Below are positions 24,285 to 31,952 of a stretch of DNA of 33,665 bases, piece by piece. A model generated the notes under the pieces. It did not search any database and had not been told where the DNA came from. It saw only the letters and a list, made by a program, of their open reading frames with translations. The stretch is from Clostridia bacterium (GTDB lineage Bacteria; Bacillota; Clostridia; Oscillospirales; Acutalibacteraceae), in NCBI GenBank assembly GCA_900766895.1, contig CAAFXF010000016.1:1-33665 (forward strand), read 5' to 3'. Every line of letters starts with the position of its first letter. Positions within the stretch are counted from its first letter, which is position 1. Made by a program: the position numbers and the translations under genes.

Positions 24285-25097
24285 ATGGACGGCTTTTTGG
24301 TAGTTAATCACTATTTACGCGGAATAAAATACGACGACCTGCACAATCATTTACTTTCCTGTGCAAAAAATATGGGCATTGATTTGCGCCTTGTGACAAA
24401 TCAGGAGGCTCTGTTTGTTGACGAAAACCCCGATTTCGTGCTGTTTTGGGACAAGGATGTTTTGCTTGCCGAGGCGCTTGAAAAAAGGGGAATTCCTGTT
24501 TTCAACAGCGCAAGGTCAATAGAGCTTTGCGACAACAAGGCAAAAACATTTCTTGCACTTGACGGCGTTGTGCATCAGCCTAAAACAATATTTGCACCTC
24601 TTTCGTTTTTTGATGCGGATTATACCGAATTTGTGCAAAGGGCGGTAGGCGTGCTGGGATTACCTGTTGTGTTTAAGGAGTGCTACGGCTCGTTCGGTGA
24701 GCAGGTGTTTTTGTGCAACAGCGTTGAGGATGTGCTTTCTCATGTCGGCACAAAGCCGTTTTTGCTTCAGGAATATATTGAGTGCGGCGGCACGGATGTA
24801 AGAATTGAGGTTGTAGGCGGCAGAGTTGCTTCGGCTATGAGGCGTAGCAACAAAAACGATTTTCGCTCCAATATAACAAACGGCGGTACAGCCGAAGCCT
24901 ACACCCCTACCGAGCAGGAGTCAAGGCTTGCCGTTGATGCCTGCAAGGCTCTCGGCTTAACCTTTGGCGGTGTTGATATTATGCAGGGGAATACGGTGTG
25001 TGAGGTTAATTCAAATGCCCATATTATCAACATTATGCAGACAACAGGTGTGGATGTTGCACCGCTGATTTTTGAGGAAATACAGGGAAGAATATGA
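24285..25097 (+). CDS. RimK/LysX-like ATP-grasp ligase, first of a pair
   Basis: ATP-grasp enzymes join a carboxylate to an amine or thiol through an acyl phosphate. The 270-residue protein has an N-terminal Rossmann-like part (about 1-80), CDNKAKT before the central domain, the ATP-binding K131 and loop GSFGEQ (135-140), QEYIECGGTDVRIEVVGGRV, the RimK-type block AMRRSNKNDFRSN, and Mg ligands D231, E240 and N242. The family's usual N-S-S-P-G end is NSNAH here. ATG at 24285 is preferred over the in-frame GTG at 24279, since AGAGG is 7 bases before the ATG. It overlaps the next gene by ATGA. The acceptor and amino acid are unknown; options include amino-acid tagging of a protein tail, a small peptide or a cofactor. 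Confidence 0.88.
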   Translation: MDGFLVVNHYLRGIKYDDLHNHLLSCAKNMGIDLRLVTNQEALFVDENPDFVLFWDKDVLLAEALEKRGIPVFNSARSIELCDNKAKTFLALDGVVHQPKTIFAPLSFFDADYTEFVQRAVGVLGLPVVFKECYGSFGEQVFLCNSVEDVLSHVGTKPFLLQEYIECGGTDVRIEVVGGRVASAMRRSNKNDFRSNITNGGTAEAYTPTEQESRLAVDACKALGLTFGGVDIMQGNTVCEVNSNAHIINIMQTTGVDVAPLIFEEIQGRI

Positions 25098-25849
25098 AAA
25101 TAATTTTGGTTTATTCGCCCGATGAGGCAAGGCGTAATTCCTATGTGGTCAGTCGGTTTGAAAATGAGCTCGGTGCCGTGCTTGTTGCACCCGATTACAG
25201 AGGTGATGCCGACATTGTCATAAACAGAAGCAACGATTATGCAGTTGCAAAGTATTATGAAAGCAAGGGCATAAGAGTGTTCAACGGTGCCGAATTTACC
25301 CGTTTGGCAAACGACAAACAGCTTTGCTATGATTTTATGCAGGAGCACGGTGTGGAAATTATGCCCACCCGTTACGGCACACCGCCGTTTGTAAAAAAGC
25401 CTCGCGATTCTCACGGAGGCAACGGAGTTGTTATGTGCCGTGATGCCGACGAATACGATGAGGATTTTGTCTGCCAAAAGCCTGCCTCTGATTTGGGCAG
25501 GGATGTCAGGGTGTGGGTGCTCGGCGGAAAAATCATAACGTCGATTTTGCGTGTGTCTGCAACGGATTTTCGCTCCAATTACTGTCTCGGGGGCAGTGCG
25601 CAGATGTACAGCCTGTCTGCCGATGAGCAGGGCAGGGTGCATAAAATAATTGATTTGGTAACACCCCTCGTTGCAGATTATTACGGTATAGATTTTGTTT
25701 TTGATAACGGCAGGGCGGTGTTTAACGAGCTTGAGGACGCCGTCGGCGCCAGAATGATTTACGACCATACGGACATAGATATAATAGATATGTACATACA
25801 ATATATAAAAACCACAATAGGCTCCCCTTATTGTAAGGGGAGCTGTTGA
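25094..25849 (+). CDS. RimK-like ATP-grasp ligase, second of a pair
   Basis: A 251-residue ATP-grasp protein translationally coupled to the first by an ATGA overlap. It has ND-K before the central domain, FVKKPRDSHGGNG (ATP loop about 107-111), D137-V-R followed by WVLGGKII, an RVSATDFRSN block like the partner, D200 and the metal-binding NELED (211-215). The two are only distantly similar, so they may be separate activities or a heterodimer. The last nine residues, GSPYCKGSC, and the stop codon are encoded by repeat copy E, so the original C-terminus was probably changed by it. Function is unknown, and no precursor-peptide gene is visible nearby. Confidence 0.85.
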   Translation: MKIILVYSPDEARRNSYVVSRFENELGAVLVAPDYRGDADIVINRSNDYAVAKYYESKGIRVFNGAEFTRLANDKQLCYDFMQEHGVEIMPTRYGTPPFVKKPRDSHGGNGVVMCRDADEYDEDFVCQKPASDLGRDVRVWVLGGKIITSILRVSATDFRSNYCLGGSAQMYSLSADEQGRVHKIIDLVTPLVADYYGIDFVFDNGRAVFNELEDAVGARMIYDHTDIDIIDMYIQYIKTTIGSPYCKGSC

Positions 25850-25872
25850 GCAAAGCGAAACTGAGGGGATAA
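25820..25872 (+). repeat. Dispersed double-hairpin repeat, copy E (subtype 2), overlapping a gene end
   Basis: GGCTCCCCTT, 5-base loop, AAGGGGAGC, then a degenerate second hairpin and ACTGAGGGGATAA. Its first 30 bases are the last nine codons and the stop of the ATP-grasp gene. The terminator of the facing gene starts 2 bases after it. Confidence 0.88.
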
Positions 25873-25874
25873 AA

Positions 25875-25905
25875 AAGAGGACTGAACATTGCGTTCGGTC
25901 CTCTT
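25875..25905 (-). terminator. Terminator of the purL-csoR-membrane protein run
   Basis: AAGAGGACTGAAC and GTTCGGTCCTCTT form a 13-bp stem (one G-T pair) around a 5-base loop. On the minus strand it is followed by a run of T. Confidence 0.9.
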
Positions 25906-25919
25906 ACCTATTGTTATTA

Positions 25920-26261
25920 TTATCCAAGCAGGAAGTAGCCCAATACTCCGTATACCGTGGACATCATTACAAATATGTTGGCAATTACGCTTGTTTTACC
26001 CTTGCCGATTCTTATCACTATGCCGACGGCGGAAATAATCAGACCGCACCAGGCGATAATTGCCTCTCGCATATATCCGTCGGGCAGTGATGTTGCGCTG
26101 ATAAATGTTACCAGTACATTTAGTGCAACGGCAAGCCAAAAGAAGATTATGTGCACGGCTTCATTGCCCTTTGGCTTAAACATAAATATTGATGTTATTA
26201 CAAATGAAAATGCAATTACAATCCCTAATAACAGCATAGGGCTTAAGGCTAATGTAGGCAT
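25920..26261 (-). CDS. Small four-helix integral membrane protein, unknown
   Basis: A 113-residue protein with four hydrophobic segments (about 5-28, 35-56, 65-84, 91-112) and very short loops. I do not recognise a family. It starts 9 bases after the CsoR-like gene with a GGAG site, so it is likely the repressor's cotranscribed partner. No metal-binding motif is visible: there is a single Cys and a single His. A link to metal handling is therefore contextual only. Confidence 0.75.
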   Translation of the reverse strand: MPTLALSPMLLLGIVIAFSFVITSIFMFKPKGNEAVHIIFFWLAVALNVLVTFISATSLPDGYMREAIIAWCGLIISAVGIVIRIGKGKTSVIANIFVMMSTVYGVLGYFLLG

Positions 26262-26270
26262 AATTTCTCC

Positions 26271-26567
26271 TTACTTAATAAACTTGTCGATAGCCGTGTT
26301 CAGCTCATCAATCATTTGTGTGTCGCCGTCCTCAACTGCGTGAACAATGCAATGCTCCATATGATCCTTGAGTATTACCTTGCCCGTGTTGTTTATGGCT
26401 GATTTAACAGCAGCAAGCTGTACCAAAACATCACTGCAGTCCTCGTCGTTTTCCACCATTTGCTTAACCTTTTGCAAATGTCCGATAGCACGGGCAAGAC
26501 GGTTTGAAACCTCGCGCCTGTGCTCCTCGGAATGATGATGGCGGTGTGTATGTTCAGTATTGCTCAT
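26271..26567 (-). CDS. CsoR/DUF156-family metal-responsive repressor
   Basis: A 98-residue all-helical regulator. The Cu(I) ligand set of CsoR, Cys-His-Cys, is present as C44, H69 and C73 (DC...KDHMEHC), matching C36/H61/C65 of the M. tuberculosis protein. An N-terminal tail has six histidines (H6, H8, H10-12, H16), which could bind another metal or tune affinity. Such proteins release DNA on binding metal or reacting with persulfide. It sits 14 bases after purL, with AGGTGG as its ribosome binding site, and is followed by the membrane protein. No copper ATPase or chaperone gene is near. Confidence 0.88.
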   Translation of the reverse strand: MSNTEHTHRHHHSEEHRREVSNRLARAIGHLQKVKQMVENDEDCSDVLVQLAAVKSAINNTGKVILKDHMEHCIVHAVEDGDTQMIDELNTAIDKFIK

Positions 26568-26581
26568 ATTCCACCTGCCGA

Positions 26582-29500
26582 TTACTTAAAGTAGCTTACA
26601 CCGCTTTCAAATATCTTCATATCCTTTTCAAACGGTACGTTCTTGTACAGCTCGTCACCCTTACGCTCGCAGTGTCCCATCTTGCCGAGAACTCTGCCGT
26701 CAGGTGATGTGATACCCTCAACTGCACATACAGAGCCGTTAGGGTTAAACGGCATATCGTCGCAAACCTCACCGTCAAGGTTAACGTATTGTGTTGCAAC
26801 CTGACCGTTTGCGATAAGCTTTTTCATAACATCCTCGTTTGCAACAAATCTGCCTTCACCGTGGCTGATAGGCACAGCGAACACGTCGCCTGCGTTTACA
26901 CTTGAGAACCAAGGCGATTTAACACTTGTAACCCTCGTGTATGCCATTGATGAAATGTGTCTGCCGATTGTGTTAAAGGTAAGTGTCGGGTCGTTTTCGG
27001 TTATATCCTTAATCTCACCGTACGGCACAAGACCAAGCTTAATAAGAGCCTGGAAGCCGTTGCATATGCCGAGCATCAAGCCGTCACGGCAGTTAAGAAG
27101 CTTTTGTACTGCTTCGCTGATTTTCGGGTTGCGGAAGGTTGTGGCAATAAACTTGCCTGAGCCCTCAGGCTCGTCACCGCCGGAAAATCCGCCCGGAAGC
27201 ATAATGATTTGGCTCGATTCAATTTCTTTAACCATTTTATCAATCGTTTCGTTGATTGCAGAGGGTGAAAGGTTGTTAACTACAAGGATAGATGGCTCGG
27301 CACCTGCTTTTTCAAATGCACGTGCTGTGTCTATCTCGCAGTTTGTGCCCGGGAATGCAGGGATGAATACCTTTGGCCTTGCAACCTTGTTCTTTGCAAC
27401 AAAGATAGAGCGCTCCTTGTACAAAGGTACATCTGCATACATTTTTGCCTTTTTGCCGGAGTCTGTCGGGAACACTCTTTCAAGCTTGCCTGTCCAAGCG
27501 TCAATAAGCTCGTCACAGGTGTAAACAGTGCCGTCAATGATAAATACGGCGTTGTCGTTTGTTGTACCCAAAACGATACCGTCAAAGTCGTCGTTGCCGT
27601 CGGTTTCAATTACAAAGCTTGCCTGAAGCGGAGCAAACAAATCCTCTTGCGAAAGGTTTGATGCAAAGGTGAAGCCTGTTTTGTTACCGAATGCCATCTT
27701 GCAAACGGCAGCAGCGGAACCGCCCTCTTTAACTACACCGACAGCCAGCACCTTGCCGGATGTCACTGCATCTGCAATCTTCTTCATAAGTGCAAGGGCC
27801 TCGCTGTAAGCGGGAAGACCTGTTTTTTCGTCAACAGGAAGCTTAACAAGCTTAACGGTTGAGCCTGCGTTTTTGAACTGTGCAGATACAACCTGCGATG
27901 CCTTTGTGATGCCAACGGCAAATGATACAAGCGTAGGCGGAACATCAAGGTCGTTAAAGCTACCACTCATTGAGTCCTTACCGCCGATTGACGGAACGCC
28001 GAAGCCTATTTGTGCAGAAAGTGCACCAAGCAGTGCGGCTGTCGGCTTGCCCCAACGCTTAGGGTCGTTGCCGAGTCTTTCAAAATATTCCTGGAATGTG
28101 AGCCTTGCGTCTGTCGGGTCACAGCCTACTGCGGCAAGCTTTGCCATTGATTCTGCAACGGAAAATGCTGCAGAATGGAACGGTGACCAGCGTGAAACCT
28201 TTGGAATAAAGCCGTAGGACATTACGGTTGCCGTGTCTGTGTTGCCCTCAAGCAGAGGAATTTTTGCAACCATTGCCTCCTCCGGAGTAAGCTGATATTT
28301 GCCTGCGTACGGCATAAGTACAGTGCTTGCACCGATGGATGCGTCAAATCTTTCAACAAGTCCCTTTTGGCTTGCAACCTCAAGACGCGAAAGGTTTGCC
28401 TTTAGTGCCTGTGCGTTGCTCATACCCTTGAGCTCGGCAGGTGTTTGCTCTCTGTATGATGTGTCATCAACAGGGGCAATTTCTGCCTTTGCATGCTGAA
28501 CAACACCGTTTGTATTAAGGAAATCACGGCTGAGGTCAACGATTTTGTCACCTCTCCAGGTCATTTCCAATCTGTTGTTATCTGTAACCCTTGCAACAAC
28601 GGTTGCCTCGAGGTTTTCCTCGTTTGAAAGGGCAATAAATCTGTCAACATCTGCCTTGTCAACAACAACGGCCATTCTCTCCTGTGATTCGGAAATAGCA
28701 AGCTCTGTTCCGTCAAGGCCGTCGTATTTTTTCGGCACTGCGTCAAGGTCAATCTTTAAGCCGTCTGCAAGCTCGCCGATAGCAACGCAAACACCGCCTG
28801 CGCCGAAGTCGTTACAGCGCTTAATCATTTTTGACACCTCAGGGTTGCGGAACAGACGTTGAATTTTTCTTTCTGTAGGCGGATTACCCTTTTGTACCTC
28901 TGCACCGCAGGTTTCGATAGATGAGCTGTCGTGTGCCTTTGATGAGCCTGTTGCACCGCCGCAGCCGTCACGGCCTGTGCGACCGCCGAGGAGGATAATG
29001 ACATCCTCGTTTTGGGGCACCTCGCGGATAACATTCTCCTTTGGAGAAGCACCGATAACAGCACCGATTTCCATTCTTTTTGCAACGTAGCCGTCGTCAT
29101 AAAGCTCTGTTACCTGACCGGTTGCAAGACCGATTTGGTTGCCGTATGATGAATAACCTGCAGCGGCACCTGTGGTAATTTTTGCCTGCGGAAGCTTTGC
29201 ATCAAGGGTTTCCTCAAACGGTGTGGTAGGGTCGCCAGAGCCGGTAACTCTCATTGCCTGATATACGTATGCTCTGCCTGAAAGCGGGTCACGGATTGCA
29301 CCGCCAAGGCAGGTTGCCGCACCACCAAACGGCTCAATTTCGGTTGGGTGATTATGTGTTTCGTTTTTGAACTGAACAAGCCACGGCTCTGTTTTGCCGT
29401 CTATCTCAACGTCAACGTTAATGGAGCAAGCGTTGATTTCTTCGCTTTCGTCAAGATTTGTAACAATTCCTCTCTTCTTAAGCACCTTTGTGCCGAGGCA

Positions 29501-30337
29501 AGCCATATCCATAAGGCAAACAATCTTGTCCTTGCGCTCGCCGTAAACCTCCTTGCGAAGCTCAAAGTATTGCTCAAGAGCCTCCTCGATAGCCTTTGAG
29601 TATTTGCTCTCGTCAACCTTGATTTCGTCAAGCTGTGTTGCAAAGGTGGTGTGACGGCAGTGGTCGGACCAATATGTGTCAATAACCTTAAGCTCTGTTA
29701 ATGACGGGTCACGGCCCTCATCGTTCTTAAAGTAATCGCGTACCCAGCAGAGATCCGCAACACTCATTGCAAAGCCCATTGATGCGTGGTACTGTGCAAT
29801 TTCGTCGTCACTTTTTTGGATAAAGCCTTCAATTCTGACGATGTCGGCAGGCACATCGCTCTTGATGTCAAGAGAGTCGGGCTTGTCCATTGAAGCAAGC
29901 CTTGATTCAACGGGGTTGATAACGTATGCCTTGATTTTGTCAAACTCTGCGTCGGTGATGTCGCCCTTAACTGCGATAACCTTTGCAGATGCAACAACAG
30001 GTCTTTCACCTACCGTAAGAAGCTGAATACACTGTGCGGCAGAGTCGGCTCTTTGGTCGTACTGTCCGGGGAGATATTCTGTTGCAAAGACTCTCCATTC
30101 AGGGTCAAAGCTCATCTCGTCATAATACACATCATCAAGATTTGCCTCGGAAAATACACCTTTAACAGCCGCATTAAAGCTTTCCTCAGGCAAGCCCTGT
30201 GCATCATAACGGTTGATGATGCGAACATCCTCCAAGCCGGTAATGCCGACATTGCTTTTGAGGTCCTCCAACATATGAACAGCCTCAATGTCGTTACCTT
30301 TTTTCTTTTCTGCGAATACTCGATAAACCTTGTTCAT
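26582..30337 (-). CDS. purL: Phosphoribosylformylglycinamidine synthase, single-chain PurL
   Basis: It converts FGAR, ATP and glutamine to FGAM, the fourth purine step. The 1251-residue protein holds the FGAM synthase halves (ETHNHPTEIEPFGGAATCLGGAIRD, GGRTGRDGCGGATGSS, FGAGGVCVAIGELADG, GGKDSMSGSF) and a C-terminal class I glutaminase domain with C1092 in GICNGFQAL and His/Glu in SHGEGRF (about 1159-1161). It is the fused clostridial type, so separate purQ and purS genes are not expected. AGGAG precedes ATG by about 8 bases. A promoter lies at 30375-30403. The csoR-like and membrane genes follow in the same run. Confidence 0.97.
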   Translation of the reverse strand: MNKVYRVFAEKKKGNDIEAVHMLEDLKSNVGITGLEDVRIINRYDAQGLPEESFNAAVKGVFSEANLDDVYYDEMSFDPEWRVFATEYLPGQYDQRADSAAQCIQLLTVGERPVVASAKVIAVKGDITDAEFDKIKAYVINPVESRLASMDKPDSLDIKSDVPADIVRIEGFIQKSDDEIAQYHASMGFAMSVADLCWVRDYFKNDEGRDPSLTELKVIDTYWSDHCRHTTFATQLDEIKVDESKYSKAIEEALEQYFELRKEVYGERKDKIVCLMDMACLGTKVLKKRGIVTNLDESEEINACSINVDVEIDGKTEPWLVQFKNETHNHPTEIEPFGGAATCLGGAIRDPLSGRAYVYQAMRVTGSGDPTTPFEETLDAKLPQAKITTGAAAGYSSYGNQIGLATGQVTELYDDGYVAKRMEIGAVIGASPKENVIREVPQNEDVIILLGGRTGRDGCGGATGSSKAHDSSSIETCGAEVQKGNPPTERKIQRLFRNPEVSKMIKRCNDFGAGGVCVAIGELADGLKIDLDAVPKKYDGLDGTELAISESQERMAVVVDKADVDRFIALSNEENLEATVVARVTDNNRLEMTWRGDKIVDLSRDFLNTNGVVQHAKAEIAPVDDTSYREQTPAELKGMSNAQALKANLSRLEVASQKGLVERFDASIGASTVLMPYAGKYQLTPEEAMVAKIPLLEGNTDTATVMSYGFIPKVSRWSPFHSAAFSVAESMAKLAAVGCDPTDARLTFQEYFERLGNDPKRWGKPTAALLGALSAQIGFGVPSIGGKDSMSGSFNDLDVPPTLVSFAVGITKASQVVSAQFKNAGSTVKLVKLPVDEKTGLPAYSEALALMKKIADAVTSGKVLAVGVVKEGGSAAAVCKMAFGNKTGFTFASNLSQEDLFAPLQASFVIETDGNDDFDGIVLGTTNDNAVFIIDGTVYTCDELIDAWTGKLERVFPTDSGKKAKMYADVPLYKERSIFVAKNKVARPKVFIPAFPGTNCEIDTARAFEKAGAEPSILVVNNLSPSAINETIDKMVKEIESSQIIMLPGGFSGGDEPEGSGKFIATTFRNPKISEAVQKLLNCRDGLMLGICNGFQALIKLGLVPYGEIKDITENDPTLTFNTIGRHISSMAYTRVTSVKSPWFSSVNAGDVFAVPISHGEGRFVANEDVMKKLIANGQVATQYVNLDGEVCDDMPFNPNGSVCAVEGITSPDGRVLGKMGHCERKGDELYKNVPFEKDMKIFESGVSYFK

Positions 30338-30374
30338 AAACTTGCTCCTATGTATACATTAATAATGATATAAT

Positions 30375-30403
30375 ATTTTATCATACTTTATTATGGATTA
30401 CAA
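30375..30403 (-). promoter_or_regulatory. Promoter of purL
   Basis: On the minus strand, TTGTAA (30398-30403) and TAAAAT (30375-30380) with a 17-base spacer; leader about 30 bases. No purine riboswitch fits in so short a leader. Confidence 0.6.
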
Positions 30404-30420
30404 CGATAAAATTTCAAATA

Positions 30421-30445
30421 TTGACAATTTGTGTCCAATTGATAA
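30421..30445. promoter_or_regulatory. Imperfect palindrome between divergent purL and PAS promoters
   Basis: TTGACAATT and AATTGATAA flank 7 bases, with a perfect CAATT/AATTG core. It sits upstream of both promoters, so a shared operator is possible; a consensus TTGACA inside it could also be an extra plus-strand -35 with no good -10. Confidence 0.35.
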
Positions 30446-30492
30446 TTATCGGTAAAATTATTGTGAACATTGTTTCTTTTTTAACATAGCTG

Positions 30493-30501
30493 TGGTATAA
30501 T
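30493..30501 (+). promoter_or_regulatory. Extended -10 promoter of the PAS gene
   Basis: TGGTATAAT, that is TGn joined to a consensus TATAAT at 30496-30501, without a good -35. Initiation near 30508 gives a leader of about 35 bases. Confidence 0.6.
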
Positions 30502-30542
30502 CAAAATATACATTAAATAGACTTTGTTATGGAGTGAATGTT

Positions 30543-31709
30543 TTGTTACTTGACAATACGGATGAGTTAGCTTTTGAGGTTGAATTCCTCAGCTGCGTTG
30601 TTGATAAAAAGAAGGATTTTGTAATTGTGGATGCCGACAGCCATTTTTGCGACTTTGTCGGTATGCATTACTCAAAAATTAAGCAGGGCAAGCTGTCGCT
30701 GCTTGATTTGATGCAGCCTCGTGACAGGCAGGATGTAATGGAAAAAATCTGCAAAAAGGATTCTCCCTACGTTTATTTTAATATTTACCTGATGGATAAT
30801 TCCTCTAAGTATAATTTTGTGCACGCAACTGCAAGGAACAATGAGGATAATTCGCTTTGCGAAATCACCTTTGCCGATGTAGGAAAATCAGAAAAAAAGA
30901 GCAAGGCGCTGCAGAAAAATGCCAAAACGATGAACCATCTTATCGACCTTGTTACAGGCGGCGTTTGTCTTTTCAAGGTTAACTCGGATATGAGGATTAA
31001 CGTGCTTTATGCCAACGAGGCGTGCTGCAGATTTTTCGGCACAACAAAGGATAGGGTAACGCTTGACAGCTACCGTATTGATGACCTTGTGCATCCTGAT
31101 GATAAGAGCAGGGCGTTTACGGCAATCGGCTCTGCCATGGCGGCAAAGAAGCCTATTGATATGGAGCTTCGCATTTCGACACATAACGGAGAATATATGT
31201 GGGTTAAGCTTAATTCGGATATTCAACGCTATGAAAAGAAGGATAACTGTCCTGTGTTTCACGCAATGTTTACCGATATTTCGGCCGTTAAAGCGGCTGA
31301 AAGAGAGGCAGAGCATCAAAAGCAGGTGCTGTTGAAGGTGCTTAAAAATGTGCCCGGCCCTATGTTTTCCACCTCGTACGACGACCCGTTCAGGCTGACC
31401 GTTGCAAGCTCTGATTTCCTTAAGCTTTTGGGTTATACAAGGACAGAGCTTTTTGAGGATTTCGGCGGCGATTTGACACGGCTTATTGTTCCACGGGAGG
31501 TTGAGGTTGCCCGTCACGCGATTGAGCAGGATATGCAAAACGAGAAGAAGGTTTTGCGCGCAACCTACTCGATTAAAACCAAATCCGGCAAGCAGCTGAT
31601 TGTTATGGATAGGCGAAAGATTGTTGAGCTCGACGAGGGCGAAAAATCGCTTATCGGTATGATAAGCGACATAACCTCAAAAAATTTGGATATGTATTTT
31701 GAAAGCTGA
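30543..31709 (+). CDS. PAS-domain protein without an output domain
   Basis: About 388 residues arranged as three PAS-like modules: roughly 1-110 (divergent, DADSHFCDFVGM), 120-245 (INVLYANEACCRFFGT, DLVHPDDKSRA, GEYMWVKL) and 258-385 (MFSTSYDDPF, SSDFLKLLGYTRTEL, IGMISDIT). A coiled-coil-like link (KAAEREAEHQKQV) joins the last two. PAS modules sense small ligands or mediate contacts. There is no kinase, GGDEF, EAL, HTH or phosphatase domain, so it would have to signal through a partner. GGAG at 30531-30534 is 8 bases before TTG at 30543, which suits a TTG start better than the in-frame GTG at 30534 that overlaps the site. A terminator follows at once, so the protein is not cut by the window. 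Confidence 0.82.
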   Translation: MLLDNTDELAFEVEFLSCVVDKKKDFVIVDADSHFCDFVGMHYSKIKQGKLSLLDLMQPRDRQDVMEKICKKDSPYVYFNIYLMDNSSKYNFVHATARNNEDNSLCEITFADVGKSEKKSKALQKNAKTMNHLIDLVTGGVCLFKVNSDMRINVLYANEACCRFFGTTKDRVTLDSYRIDDLVHPDDKSRAFTAIGSAMAAKKPIDMELRISTHNGEYMWVKLNSDIQRYEKKDNCPVFHAMFTDISAVKAAEREAEHQKQVLLKVLKNVPGPMFSTSYDDPFRLTVASSDFLKLLGYTRTELFEDFGGDLTRLIVPREVEVARHAIEQDMQNEKKVLRATYSIKTKSGKQLIVMDRRKIVELDEGEKSLIGMISDITSKNLDMYFES

Positions 31710-31714
31710 AATCA

Positions 31715-31749
31715 CTCCCTCGGTTGTAAAAAATCGGGGGAGATTTTTT
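31715..31749 (+). terminator. Terminator of the PAS gene
   Basis: CTCCCTCG and CGGGGGAG pair (one T-G) around a 12-base loop, followed by A and six T. It begins 6 bases after the stop codon. Confidence 0.9.
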
Positions 31750-31839
31750 GTCTTTTCGTTATACTCACTGTAATATTGCTCTGCCGATGTGCACAAACCG
31801 TACAAAAAAAATTTGTAATTTTTGCCGACTTGGTAAATA

Positions 31840-31868
31840 TTGACGGAAAAAAATAATAGGTTTATAAT
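31840..31868 (+). promoter_or_regulatory. Promoter of the Ig-like surface protein
   Basis: TTGACG (31840-31845) and TATAAT (31863-31868) with a 17-base spacer, the best-matching promoter seen in the window along with that of dnaA. The leader is about 78 bases and ends with GGAGG at 31941-31945. Confidence 0.8.
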
Positions 31869-31952
31869 AAGTATTGAATTATATTTATTTATTATTTAAT
31901 AATATGTAGATATATACGGAGTAAAATAATGTTCCTAACGGGAGGAAAAATT

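Noticed and set aside
24899..25801. Long minus-strand open frame of 300 codons
   Set aside because: It lies opposite the two ATP-grasp genes, has no recognisable motif or ribosome site, and the plus-strand frames carry clear family motifs.
30338..30374. Purine riboswitch before purL
   Set aside because: The predicted leader is about 30 bases, too short for a purine aptamer, and conserved loop sequences are absent.
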